A DNA stretch of 64,000 bases from Yponomeuta sedellus (GCA_934045075.1 OW203725.1:25087714-25151713); one strand, 5' to 3'. Positions 22,201 to 31,904 are shown, numbered from the stretch's first letter. Notes: a model not told the origin generated them from the sequence alone. A program made the numbers and translations.

Positions 22201-25200
22201 TAAGCACAAAATTCGTATACACAAACGTTAGTTAAAAGCTTGTGTTAAAATTAAGTGGAACACAAAATAACTGGTAGTTAAACATCACTCAGCGAAAAAT
22301 TCGTATACTCGAACGCCACTTAGCGCGATTTATCTGTCAAATGGGCTGTCAAATCGAGTTGAGTAGGCGTTACAATTGAAAGTGGTCGCGAGGACCTTTA
22401 AATCGTAAAAAAGTTGTAATATCAGTGAACTTATGTGAAAAACAATGTCCTTATCATGTCGAGGAAGGGCTTAATGTGCCTCGAAGAAATGAGGCAAAGT
22501 TAAATGCATTCGAGTATTATAATGAAACAGACTTCCATGCGCGGTTCCGGCTGTCGAAAGAGACGGTATTAGTTTTGGAGTCTGTCCGTCTTTTGACATA
22601 CAATCCAATCAGTTACAAGGAGTAATAGATCCAAACAGCCAGTGGACCAAATTTTAATAACCCTGCGTTATTAATATTAATATTATGCTACTGGCATACT
22701 AACGCATAATAATAATTCTCATTCAATTCTTGTTTATATTAGTATTTATCAGGGAATAGCTTTAAAAAACCGCAATACCGCAATGTTTTTACTGTGGTAG
22801 ACTTTTCAAATGTCATTGGTGAGATGGCCCAAACGTTTCGTTCTACGACAATATAAGATATTATTATTACAACATTAAACATTTTGCTTTGTACAAAACG
22901 AGGTAATAATAATTTAAGTTTCTTTCATAAATCATGTTATCATTTATTTTATTTTATTTTTATAAAAATACTTCATATTTCATCACAAAACTTAAAATAG
23001 ATCGAACAAATTCTGCGTCAATCGGATTCATAACGTAAGTTTAAATATTTTGTCAATGAAAACAGACTTGTTGTTTATTTGACGGCTTCTCAGCTGATCA
23101 CGGTCTGAAATTGTTTGAATGACGTTTGTGTATACCACTCAATATTTAACAGATGTTCAAATTTGAATGCCCTTCAACTGAGTGATCGATTTGACTGACG
23201 TTTGAGTATTCGGCCGTTACGGCCGAATACTCAAACGTCATTCAAATATTTAAAGGCATCTTAAATAATTGACAAGCCGTTAAACACAAAATTCGTATAC
23301 ACAAACGTTAGTTAAAAGCTTGTGTTAAATCTAAGTGGAACACAAAATAACTGGCAGTTAAACATCACTCAGCGAAAAATTCGTATACTCGAACGCAACT
23401 TAGCGCGATTTAGCTGTCAAATAGGCTGTCAAATCGAGTTGAGTAGGCGTTACAATTGAAAGTGGTCGCGAGGTCCTTCAAATCGTAAATAAATTTCAAT
23501 AATCAGTGAACTTAAGTGAAAAACAATGTCCTTATCATCATTATGCTTTTTGTCGGATGAGGAAGGGCCTAATGTACCTCGAAGATATGAGGCAAAGTTA
23601 AATGCTTTCGAGTATTATAATGAAACAAACTTCCATGCGCGGTTCCGGCTGTCGAAAGAGTCCGTCTTTGGACATACAATCCAACCAGTTACAAGGCGTA
23701 ATAGATTCATGCAGTCAGTGGACCAAATTTTAATAACCCTGCGTTATTATGCTACTGGCATAATAACGCATAATAATAATTCTCATTCAATTCTTGTTTA
23801 TATTAATATTTATCAGGGAATAGCTTTCAAAAACCGCAATACCGCAATGTTTTTATTGTGGTAGACTTTTCAAACGTTATTCATTGGTGAGTGAGATAGC
23901 CCTAACGTTTCATTCTACGACAATATAAGATATTATTATTTCAACATTAAACATTTTGCTTTTTACAAAACGAGGTAATATTATTTAGTACAATAATTTA
24001 ATTTTGTTTCATAAATCATATTATGATTTATTGTATTTTTATAAAACTTCGTATTTCATCACAAAACTTAAAATTTATCGAACAAATTCTGCGTAAATCG
24101 GATACACTACGTAAGTTTAAATATTTTGTCAATGAAAACAGACTTGTTATTTATTTGACGGCTTCTCAGCTGATCACGGTCTGAAATTGTTTGAATGACG
24201 TTTGTGTATACCACTTAAAATTTAACAGATGTTCAAATTTGAATGCCCTTCAACTGAGTGATCGATTTGACTGACGTTTGAGTATTCGGCCGTTAAAGGC
24301 CCTAAACTAAATGATTTCCTTGATTCATTTAAAATGATTAATTTTAAATGCTAGTAATATTATATAACGCTGCAATCACATCACATCACACACTATCACC
24401 CTTATATTGTCACACTAATGTTGAAAGTTAGTGATTGTGTATGTTTCTTACTTCTTTATGATTACGGGTGGCGCGATGTTTATATTTTATTTGGCATGGA
24501 GTTAGCTGACACCTGGATTAACACATAGGCTATGTTTTACTGCGGGAAAATATCTTTTACTGTGAATACACAATTAATTTTCCCTAATAAACCGCGGGTG
24601 ACACCGCGGTTTATCGATTTTCCCATGGGAATAAGATATTTTCCTGCAGTAAAACGTAGCCGATGTGTTAATCCAGGGTGGCAGCTAACTCCATAGGTAC
24701 CAAATTTAAAAACATACACACTCACAAACTTTCGCCTTTATAATATTAGTCTGATGTGACTGATATTTTGAAGGAACTTTATGAGATTCTCTGGATTTAT
24801 GGTTTAATAGCCAAGTTTTCTCTACAACAAAGACTACTTCCCTTAATAGGAACCTTCCTAAGCATCTGTAAGTACTCTGTTTCTTGGTCCGGCGGCGGAC
24901 AGCGCGCGGCGGCATGCGCTGGCGCACCGGACGCCGCACAATGATCTCATTGGCTCAATTCGCCGCCCGCGCCGCTTCCGCCCGCTCCTTGCGCGTTTGC
25001 CTTGTGGGACGGTTTACGGTTTCCGTACGGCAAGTACTTAGATGGCCTATGGAAGGATTTCGTGTTGCTTGGCAGAGTTATCAATACTGTTGTGCTTCTT
25101 GGGGCTTCTTGAGTTGAGTTGAGAGAAGTTTTGATTAAAAAAACTCATAAGCTGTGAAGTCTTCGCTTTCTACCTTATCTCTAGTTAAGGAGCTATCTTT

Positions 25201-27567
25201 CGTAGCATTTATTGACTGTTCAAAAACCTATCTATTTAGTGACTGTCTTGGTGGTTTAGCGCTTGTAGTCTGTGGCGTAGCGGTATCACTTCTGATTACC
25301 ATGCCGGAGGTTGTGGGTTCGATTCTCATTGGGGACCGCCGTACCTCTGTACAATTGGCCTTAGTCTCGGTGTATTTCCATGTTTGTGCTGTCCTTGCCT
25401 AGTTACCATACTACATAGCCTGCTACTTATGTATGCGGAATCTGGGATTCCAATAATTTTAAACGCAATGTCTGACCTCCATGGTCAAATTCGTTCTTTT
25501 TTTAAATACTGGCCGCTAATATTTTTCTCTTGTATACGTTAGTGTTTTGTTTTTGTTGGGTTTAAAATGTCATATCGCTGAAAAAATGCAACTCACTCGT
25601 GAAAATATTCGTGCTATGATTTATTACGATTTTCGACGTGGTTGAATGCAACAACAGTGCGTAGATCAATTAACTTCGACTTTTGGTGTTGAAGCTCCAT
25701 CAAAAACGACTGTGTATCACTGGTTTAGTGAGTTTAATCGCGGGCACAGTAAGCTCACGGACGAAGTTAAAGAAGGTCGCCCGAAATCGGTGGTTGTGCC
25801 ACAAAATATTGAAGATGTGCAAAAACTAATAATGCAAGATCACCATGTTACGTATCGCGAGATAGAGGCTATTCTTGGCATACGTATGACAAGCATTCAT
25901 AGGATATTACATGAACATTTGTCTGTAAAAAAAATTTGTTCGCGTTGGATCCCGCACAACTTAACTCAGGATCAAAAAGATGCTCGCGTCGAATGGTGCA
26001 AGAAAACCTTAAAAAAATTCAACGGAGGCGACTCAAAATCTGTTTATAATATCTACACAGGTGAACAATCCTGGATCTACGCGTACGATCCCGAAACTAA
26101 ACAACAAACAACAGTTTGGGTGTTTCACAATGAGCCGAACCCTACGAAAGTGGCTCGTGCAAAAAGCACTGTAAAGCAAATGGTGGCCTACTTTTTTGGT
26201 ATTAATGGCCATGTGGCTACAATACCACTGGAGAATCGCAGAACAGTTAATTTGGGTGGTACACGACCATTTGTTTGCCGGAAGTATTTGAAGAAATACG
26301 CCAAAACAACCAGCGACGCAGAATCATACTTCACCATGACAATGCCAGCTGTCATGCATCTCAGGAAATAATTACATTTTTGGATGGTCAAAAAATAGAA
26401 TTGATGGGCCATCCACCGTACAGCCCTGACTTGGCTCCCAGTGATTTCTATTTATTCCCAATTATAAAGAATAAATTACGTGGCCAAAAGTGAAAAAAGT
26501 GTTTTACAAATTGGTTTCATCGAATGCAAAAGTGCATCGATCATAGTGGAGAATACTTTGAAAAACAATAAAAGCATATTTTGCCATATACATTTGTTTA
26601 TTTTTTCTATTCCGCATACATAAGTAGCAGCCCTCGTACCACAGAAAACCCTAGTTTGGAATCAGGATAAGTGACCGTGTTGTGTACCAGGCCACTCAGA
26701 AAGTTTTTCAAAAAAAAGTTTTTATGTATAAGACACTGGCCACTTGTAATTGTTTTGAAAACGTCGATTATTCAAATTTCAAATTGAACCAATTCAAATT
26801 TTCTTGTCTCATTAAAAATGGATCTGCATCGAGAACATTTTCGTATTTTTTACGATATCAAATGTGGCTTAAAACCTGATGAGTCATTTGATCGACTTTG
26901 AATTGCTTTTATGGATGAAGGACCTTCAAAAGCAACCATCTACCGCTGGCATAGCGAGTTCAAACGCGGTCGTCTTACTTAGGGGGATGAACAAAGGAGT
27001 GGTCGTCCTACGACGGTTGTCACCGAAGAAAGTGTGCTGGCAGTAAAATATTGGAATCACCGAGTGATTGGAATCAATCACTTGAGTTAGCAACAACAGG
27101 CGCGGTCAGGTGCAGGATGGGTGACCGTCCCGTGACCAGTGGCATTTTTCCGAGCGCTTCCGTGCTTCGCAAGGCACGTAAAGCCGTTGATGCCGGCTGT
27201 CATGCAATGGCAGTCGTTAAGCCATGTCAGAGGCCGTATGGGCGGCTTGATAACTTCTGACAGTAAGGCCCGCCACTGTTTTACAATCCTCTACCAACCC
27301 GGAATTGGCCTTCCGTGGTGGAGTATGGCCTAACCATCCTGCGGTGCAGGATAAGACCCGTGCCCCAGCAGTGGGGACATACGAGGGTTGATATCGTCGT
27401 ATGTACTCACACCAGCTCGATGCTGTACGGCCGCAGAACTCCCTGGTCTTGGGGTTCCAGATGAAGCGCATCGCCTTCTGCCCCGAGGACAAAGTCTCCT
27501 TCTCCTTGTAGTAGACATTGAAGCCCTCCAGACTCGTCAAGTCCGACGTCCGCTTTTTCACCGTCAT
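16280..27567 (-). CDS. nrv: Na+/K+-ATPase beta subunit (beta gene 2), complete
   Basis: Complete 325-aa type II membrane protein, obligate partner of the Na,K-ATPase alpha subunit. Coding exons in transcript order: 27567-27411, 21511-21257, 18429-18137, 17554-17386, 16383-16280 (TAG); every junction is GT-AG and in frame. The cytoplasmic tail of about 52 aa (starting MTVKKRTSDL) carries FCGRTASSW just before the transmembrane helix KILLFYFIFYVSLAILV. Then come the NPGLGFRPMP block, six ectodomain cysteines (NC, VC, GPC, TPC, VSC, EC), [15 protein letters not shown] and VECRAWAQNI. N-glycosylation sequons are NKS and NRT. Relative to gene 3 it lacks two introns (at NPG|LGF and at LNK|IF). Start choice: first ATG after an acceptor at 27588-27589, with a 20-nt leader. 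The 5.9-kb intron after the first coding exon is packed with transposons. Closest in style to insect nervana 2/3; exact orthology not determined. Confidence 0.95.
16612..16905 (-). mobile_element. 5S-like SINE (minus) downstream of beta gene 2 exon 4
   Basis: A copy of the family in the last intron of beta gene 2. The 3' body (GCCACTGTCTTACAATCGTC near 16655) and the GCCGGCTGTCATGTAACATG block near 16750 are clear on the minus strand. The 5S-like part is near 16815-16895 and is degraded. Confidence 0.65.
17665..17895 (+). repeat. Family D repeat, longer copy
   Basis: Contains GGGCAGCAGCGCCCCCTGCA, TACAATTCCACCGAACTGCG and the end GGCTATGTCCAGCAGTGGAC. It matches the minus-strand copy 5157-5400. 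It lies in an intron of beta gene 2. Confidence 0.65.
18687..18960 (-). mobile_element. tRNA-like SINE, family A (minus), with internal duplication
   Basis: On the minus strand a tRNA-like module with B box GGTTCGAATCCC. The anticodon-arm region carries a local insertion or duplication (CTCTGGCCAGAGATACTGGA). The 5' extension (CAAGTGATGCAAATTACTTC) is shared with the copy at 51482-51700. It lies head-to-head with the next copy, in the intron upstream of the beta gene 2 exon 18429-18137. Confidence 0.75.
18990..19188 (+). mobile_element. tRNA-like SINE, family A (plus, inverted tail)
   Basis: The tRNA-like module at about 19085-19158 has A box TTAGCTCAGTTGG and B box GGTTCGAATCCC. At its left side (about 18990-19018) it carries a reverse complement of the family tail (TAATGCACTAACCC), so this is another copy whose body is inverted relative to the tail. 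Confidence 0.7.
19886..20143. mobile_element. Foldback element, family P, right arm shortened
   Basis: The left arm starts TTAAGGTTCTTCGGAATACT and runs to a palindromic centre near 20062-20086 (CGCCAAAAACGGCCGTTTTT). The right arm ends GCGCCCCTAAGCACCTTAAA but lacks much of its length. It lies in an intron of beta gene 2. Confidence 0.7.
20425..20790 (-). mobile_element. 5S-like SINE (minus), divergent subfamily
   Basis: On the minus strand a clear 5S-rRNA-like block (GAAGGTTAAGCAAC, then CGCGTTCAGTTCATGGATGG and GTGACCG) near 20705-20765 is followed by the 3' body ending near ACGGGTCTCTTCCCTGAGGA-type sequence. The 5S match is better here than in the other copies. It lies in an intron of beta gene 2. 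Confidence 0.75.
21574..22091. repeat. 518-bp interspersed repeat with GGAC microsatellite
   Basis: Starts AAAACCGGCCAAGTGCGAGT and ends GAGGTACGGAACCCTAA. The copy at 44299-44817 is about 97-99% identical by eye. The start motif is very common in lepidopteran genomes; the superfamily is not certain. A GGAC/AGAC tandem near 22015-22035 is one unit shorter than in the other copy. Confidence 0.8.
22140..23216 (+). mobile_element. Harbinger-like non-autonomous element, copy 1
   Basis: The ends are perfect inverted repeats of at least 20 bp (CGGCCGAATACTCAAACGTC and its complement), flanked by TTA on each side (22137-22139 and 23217-23219), the 3-bp target site of PIF/Harbinger elements. Inside, 22425-22625 keeps a broken N-terminal piece of a HARBI1-like nuclease (VPRR, FEYYNET, FHARFRLSKE). 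The catalytic region is absent. It lies in the large intron of beta gene 2. Confidence 0.85.
23220..24292 (+). mobile_element. Harbinger-like non-autonomous element, copy 2
   Basis: 1073 bp, very similar to copy 1, with the same inverted ends. It shares the central TTA with copy 1 and is followed by TTA at 24293-24295. The frame 23526-23770 keeps more of the HARBI1-like N-terminus (RFRLSKESV, RRNRF, ILITLRYYATG) before it decays. Head-to-tail tandem arrangement of two elements. Confidence 0.85.
24495..24697. mobile_element. Foldback element
   Basis: About 65-bp arms: the left arm ATGGAGTTAGCTGACACCTG and onward pairs with the right arm ending GGGTGGCAGCTAACTCCAT. Arms continue through TTTTACTG...GGAAAATATCTT. 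The centre has GGTGACACC with CCGCGG on each side. Non-coding. Confidence 0.75.
24880..25010. other. CpG-rich island inside beta gene 2 intron
   Basis: A short GC- and CpG-rich stretch stands out in AT-rich surroundings (CGGCGGCGGACAGCGCGCGG and CGCCGCCCGCGCCGC). It contains an inverted CCAAT-type motif (ATTGG near 24950). It could be an alternative promoter or first exon, but I see no conserved coding sequence. Confidence 0.4.
25230..25413 (+). repeat. tRNA-like SINE family C, split by a mariner (left part)
   Basis: An A box around TGGCGTAGCGGTATC and B box GGGTTCGATTC are followed by the family C body up to the TA at 25412-25413. The tail resumes at 26637-26684 (CCACAGAAAACCCTAGTTTG), so the mariner between them inserted into this SINE. 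Confidence 0.75.
25414..26636 (+). mobile_element. Mariner element, nearly full length
   Basis: 1223 bp with inverted ends sharing TGCTACTTATGTATGCGGAA, flanked by TA (25412-25413 and 26637-26638) inside a SINE. It carries one decayed transposase gene (25586-26490). Size and structure fit the mariner group. Confidence 0.92.
25586..26490 (+). pseudogene. Mariner transposase pseudogene
   Basis: A DD34D-type transposase that is no longer intact. It begins MQLTRENIRAMIYYDF, then has an in-frame TGA at 25643-25645. The main frame runs 25646 to about 26255 and contains an N-terminal paired-type HTH region (TVYHWFSEFNRG) and a WIPHNLTQDQK-type linker. A small indel near 26250-26260 shifts the rest into another frame, which keeps ILHHDNASCH (second catalytic Asp) and YSPDLAPSDFYLFP (third). 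The first catalytic motif reads TGEQSW where relatives have TGDE, so that Asp is also lost. Expected length is about 345 aa. Confidence 0.92.
26687..27050 (+). pseudogene. Second mariner, 3'-truncated by a 5S-like SINE
   Basis: Starts after a TA (26685-26686) in the SINE family C tail with CCAGGCCACTCAGAAAG, a plausible mariner terminus. A broken transposase N-terminus follows: MDLHREHFRIFFYDIKCG, then ATIYRWHSEFKRG and SGRPTTVVTEE in successive segments interrupted by stops. The element stops where the 5S-like SINE begins near 27050. Confidence 0.8.
27055..27397 (+). mobile_element. 5S-like SINE abutting a splice donor
   Basis: The copy has the 5S-like block (ATCACTTGAGTTAGCAACAA, GCGCGGTCAGGTGCAGGATG, GGTGACCG) and the complete 3' body to GGGTTGATATCGTCGTATG. 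It ends about 7 bp from the donor of the first coding exon of beta gene 2 (minus-strand GTGAGT at 27410-27405), leaving almost no original intron sequence there. Confidence 0.8.
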
Positions 27568-27619
27568 TGTGACTGCCTTTCCACCAACTAGGTTAGAAAA
27601 TACAATACTTAAGTTATTC

Positions 27620-27793
27620 CCAGCGCTTGGAATTGCCAACGGTGGGCACGCGCGATAATTAAGCCCAGACTCTCTTTCTCTCTGAGAGATATGCCCTGCA
27701 GTGGGTCATACGGAGTATACATAAAAGCATCTTTCCCTAAGAAAAGGGCTGTGCCCTGCAGTGCGACGTATAGGTTACATAAAAAAAGTAACA
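27620..27793 (+). repeat. SINE family B 3' end
   Basis: Shares GGGCACGCGCGATAATTAAG and the CT-rich run with 1045-1142 and 43795-43890. The CCCTGCAGTG end motif occurs twice. Confidence 0.55.
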
Positions 27794-28138
27794 GGGGGCC
27801 ATCCATAAAGTACGTCACAGGAATTTCGTGATTTTTTTTCCCTCCCCCGTCCTTGTCACAGCTGGTCACATTTGTGAGACTCCCCCCCCCCTCCCTATTG
27901 AGACGTCACATATTTTGCAATTTTATATTTAGAAAATTATTGAACTCAAACAGAGTTCCGAAATTAGTTTTATATCAAGAGTTGCAAATGTGTTTTGAGT
28001 ATTTCATTAATAGTGGAGAGTTTTGGAAATGTGACGTCACGAAACTTAGGCCCCCTCCCACCCCCAGTCACACAATGTCACAATTCGTCGACCCCCTCCC
28101 ACCCCCTTAACGTGTGACGTAAATTATGGATGGTCCCC
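27794..28138. mobile_element. MITE with GGGGNCCATCCAT ends
   Basis: Inverted ends GGGGGCCATCCATAAAGTAC and, on the right, GTAAATTATGGATGGTCCCC with GTCACA/TGTGAC inside them. C-rich tracts (CTCCCACCCCC and similar) flank an AT-rich centre. Ends of this kind are widespread in insect genomes. It lies in the intron between the leader exon and the first coding exon of beta gene 2. Confidence 0.75.
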
Positions 28139-28559
28139 AGAGCATTTTTCTTCGATTACCTAAAGTGATATACTAACATTGTGTCTAAGCTCAGAAAAAT
28201 CCTATGCTCTTCCTAATGCTAGGTTTAGATTTAAAATTAATTTTGAAAGGTAATTTAATAGTAATTTTTCAGGCTTTAGTTATTTATGTATAGTAAACCT
28301 TTACCCACGAGCACTCTAACCAATCAGTGGCATTAAGGGCGACTTTGCAACAATTAGATAAATTTTGACCTACAATGGCCTACTAACAGCTGTACGTTAA
28401 AAATGAGCTGAAAAGATATCAAAACGTACCTACCACAAGGCTGCAGTAGTTCTTGTGATACCTTCCTAAACAGAGGACCAGAAACGTGAACCACGTTTAG
28501 AGGGTCGCGATAGTACATAGTGAAAGTCATCCTTTATTTCTTATAAGCACCTAAGCTAC

Positions 28560-28705
28560 TTTTAAATAAGCCTTTTTCTTCTCCATGTGTCGTCTCCTAT
28601 CGGAGGTTGGCAACCAATTCGGCTATCTTGCTTTTCGAGATTACCAATACAAACAAGGAACTGGTACTCTGTTGAAACCGCTGTCGTAGGTTTTGTAGCA
28701 TTATA
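28560..28705. repeat. Interspersed repeat shared with 60650-60780
   Basis: About 130 bp (CGTCTCCTATCGGAGGTTGG, CAACCAATTCGG, AATACAAACAAGGAACTG, GAAACCGCTGTCG) recur at 60650-60780 in the same orientation. No frame was recognised. Confidence 0.65.
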
Positions 28706-28714
28706 TCTTTGACT

Positions 28715-28915
28715 GCCTCGTTGGTCTAGACTTTAGAGGTCGTGGATTCGGTTACCACTGGGCTCGCCGTACATTTGTGAAAGTGCCCAAAGTCTCGGTG
28801 TATTTTCATGTTTGTAATATTCTGGCCTGGTTACAGTACAGGGTATCCTAGTTTGTGACCAGGACAAGCGATGTGTTGAGCGGAAGTTATTATTATTATC
28901 TTTGGTCTCCTGGAA
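28715..28915 (+). repeat. tRNA-like SINE, family C (plus)
   Basis: A degenerate A box (CGTTGGTCTAGAC) and B box (GTGGATTCGGTTACC) are followed by the family C body and a TTATTATTATTATC tail. A related minus-strand head-only copy is at 29090-29205. Confidence 0.7.
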
Positions 28916-29323
28916 ACCCTAAAGTAACTTTTTGTAACCCTATAATACATAAATAAATAATAAATAAGTAAATATTCATGCACATGTTACAGGGATCTCG
29001 TTAGCCCTATACTAAGTACAACTAAATGACTTGTGTTGTAGGTGCTTACTCGACGATAGATTTAATACAATAAATACATAGATAACATCCAAGACCCGAG
29101 ATAAACTAGAAAATTTCGTTTCCTAGATTGACCCAGCCGGGGATCGAACCCAAGACCTTCGGTTTTACGGTCAGCATGCCAAACCACTGCGCCACTGAGT
29201 CCGTCATATTTTTACTAGTTAAACCGTATTTTTAATAAACATTAACTGTGTGGAAAGTGTTAAACGTACTGGTGCAATTTTTTGACGCGCGACCCGCCAT
29301 AGTATAGTTTATCTCCAACTCAC

Positions 29324-29460
29324 CTGTTCCAAATCCTAGTCCAGCCGGGTATCCGGGAGTTGCGCGGGAGTCGAGAGCCGCGCGCGCACTGCGCCTGCGC
29401 CGGCGCACGGCTCCCCAGAGACCTCAGCCCGACAATAGGGACGGCACTCTGCTGTAGGGG
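29324..29460 (-). promoter_or_regulatory. Probable non-coding first exon and promoter region of beta gene 2
   Basis: On the minus strand a GC- and CpG-rich stretch ends in a strong donor (CAG|GTGAGT, boundary at 29324/29323). It would join the acceptor at 27588-27589, 20 nt upstream of the start codon of beta gene 2. There is no good coding frame, so this is likely 5' UTR with a CpG-rich promoter next to it. The upstream limit is approximate. Confidence 0.55.
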
Positions 29461-30405
29461 ACAATGCAAGTAATAGAGGTCCTCAATAGCTGGCCTCAAT
29501 GACCGAGGTCCTTTGTTAGACGCTGTCATTATGTGGTATTTACAGGGAGATTCCAAATCGTTAGCTATACGAGTATATTAAGAGAATGTTCTTTTTAATT
29601 TCTTATACTCGGAAAGCAGTGTTGTTTTAATGTGATTATTGGGTGGAAAATGCCGCTCCCTCCCTATGCAGGGAAAAACACATTGAAATTACATACTTCC
29701 CACCTAAGGGCCGGAATGAACTTTAAAAATAGAACCACTGTCAGCTATGAAAACAGCAAACAGAATGAATGTTAATTCTTTACGTTGAAATAAATTGAAT
29801 TGAATTAAATCTATTTCACAGTAGTAAATTGAATCGAATTAAATCTATTTCACTAGGCTACTATGCCACTACGGTGGTTTACAAATAGACTTTTAGAACT
29901 TGCTTTTGAACCGGGTTTGAAACTGTGATGGGCTACGGTGTTTTTTTTTATAAAAAACATGATTCCTTAAAAGACTGTGCTCTTTCTATAATCTGTAGTA
30001 CTTAAGTAGTCTTAGAGGAATCGATTTTTTATAAATAGGACCATCACTGTCTATGGAGTCATAAACGTTTATGGTAGAGAGTTACCGCCTAATAAGAGAC
30101 AGACTGTACCATCGTACAATTATACTGTATTTACGGAGTGTTTTAAGATAATCGTGTTATAATAATAAGACCGTCAGTGTTCGAGTGTTGTATTACAATT
30201 TGTAGAATATTTTTGGGTGTTTGATAATTTTCTGTGTTTTAAACCGTTTTGAGGTATTAAACTTTTACCATGGGAAATACCAACACTGCTATTATTACTA
30301 AGCAAGTCGGGATGTGTACACAAATTATTTATTGGATAAGATCAAAACAGTTTACTGTAACAAAGCGTTCCACTTCAGCAGGGTACAGAGATTGTCTCTG
30401 ATAAG
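29461..30405. other. Intergenic DNA, nothing recognised
   Basis: AT-rich sequence with a short local direct repeat (AAATTGAATTGAATTAAATC at 29791-29850). A degraded MITE-like arm with TTTTATAAA motifs may lie near 29940-30040. No exon was seen. Confidence 0.45.
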
Positions 30406-30411
30406 ATTTTA

Positions 30412-30595
30412 CTATTTTTATTTTTAATGCACTAACCCGTGCTAAGGACAATTTTATTTAATTTTTAAGGACAAATTCTGATGCCGGTGAGTCGCAGATT
30501 AGCTCAGTTGGAAAGAGCGCTGGCACGGATAGCAAGAGGTCGCGGGTTCGAATCCCGGCATGGGTGGATTTTTTAGCCTCTTAATAGGTTTTTAA
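30412..30595 (+). mobile_element. tRNA-like SINE, family A (inverted tail)
   Basis: The left part (30412-30452) is the reverse complement of the tail (TTTTTAATGCACTAACCCGT, GCTAAGGACA). The tRNA-like module (30488-30565) follows. Imperfect target repeats TAAGATTTTACT (about 30402-30413) and TAAGATTTACT (about 30600-30611) flank the element. Confidence 0.75.
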
Positions 30596-31049
30596 CACGT
30601 AAGATTTACTCATAGGAACTGTGACAGTTATTATTGGTCACCTTACAAGTCTATTTTCCGATTTCTCGTACGCTGACAATCTCTTCATCAACTGCCACAG
30701 CGGTCAGTTGGCCAAAGTGCACAGTACAGAAAAAAACACAAACCCACCCCTTTGGTCATACGGTGATTAGCAATATTCCTTCTTCTCCTGCAGCCTATAT
30801 TAAGTAGTCCACTGCTGGACATAGCCCCCTCCCCCTAATTAGCAATATTTGGTATTTGTGAATATAACCAATATATATATTTCTTCTCCTTTTTCGTTTT
30901 TCTAGTAAAACCGTTGCGAATAAAGCCATCCAGGCGATTACCCGCGCAGCCTGTTACGTCACTCTTCATAACGAAGACCGATATTATCTGGACGGCGACG
31001 AGGTATCTTGCTGCGTCTCTGTAGAACTAACAGGGCCTAGAGATTAATA

Positions 31050-31830
31050 CTTACACAGTTTTTCAATAGAATGATATAAGCACGACAATGGTTGTTATTT
31101 GTCTCAATTTGGTTGTCTACAATGCATGAGTCGGGATGATGCATTGGCTCATATAGGTACATTGGCATATATGTAATGGTCATCTACACTAATGATAAAA
31201 TCGGTCAAGAGGTGCAGTTTTCTAATCGCTGCCTGTACGTAATACAGAGAGTATAGTGAAGTGGTTAGAAATTTCACTAATGCCGGTGAGTCGCCCATTA
31301 GCTAAGTTGGAAGAGCGCTGGCACGGATAGCCAGAGGTCGTGGGTTCCAATCCTGGCGTGGGTGGAATTTTTAGTCTCTAAATAGGTTTTTAAAATTGTC
31401 CTTAGCACGGGTAAGTGCATTAATAAGAATATAATCAGTTTTCTAATATGATTATTTCCTTTTTAATTCAGTTTTCTAATACCAAGCAATGGTGTAGTGT
31501 AGGTCTCTTCTAATTCACGCCATGCATTTCGGTCTTGGACTTTCCGGATCCAGTCTTTTCCTGCTACTTTGATCAGGCCAGGCCTGATACTTACAAAGTT
31601 TTTCAATATAATTATATAAGCACGACAATGGTTGTTATTTGTCTCAATTTGGTTGTCTACAAAGCAATAGCAGGACATGTCATCTCAGAGGTATAACCCG
31701 CCCAAATTAAATAGAGATCTCTCGCGAAGAAGATCGAATTGCGCGAGGCGCCAAGTGCAATGCGATTTATTACGGCTACCGATAGTGTGTATGAAGCGAC
31801 CATCACCGGACTAATATGACTCTATTGAAC
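31050..31830 (+). repeat. Interspersed repeat R, interrupted by a SINE
   Basis: Sequence shared with 51055-51480 and, inverted, with 60840-61080. Landmarks: GATGCATTGGCTCATATAGG, TGTCTCAATTTGGTTGTCTA and CTCGCGAAGAAGAT. A family A SINE inserted at 31227-31436. The repeat class is unknown; no frame. Confidence 0.65.
31227..31436 (+). mobile_element. tRNA-like SINE, family A, direct form with 12-bp TSD
   Basis: The best reference copy: 5' leader CGCTGCCTGTACGTAATACA, tRNA-like module (31287-31362), CTCTAAATAGGTTTTTAAAA, then the direct 3' tail TTGTCCTTAGCACGGG...GTGCATTAA. Perfect 12-bp duplications CAGTTTTCTAAT lie at 31215-31226 and 31437-31448. The repeat at 51060-51260 provides the matching unoccupied site. 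Confidence 0.88.
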
Positions 31831-31904
31831 AAATACATTATGTATGAATGACTCGCCCCCCAGGGTCTGGATTATGTTAGTGCATATTGTAGGTACCATC
31901 TCCT

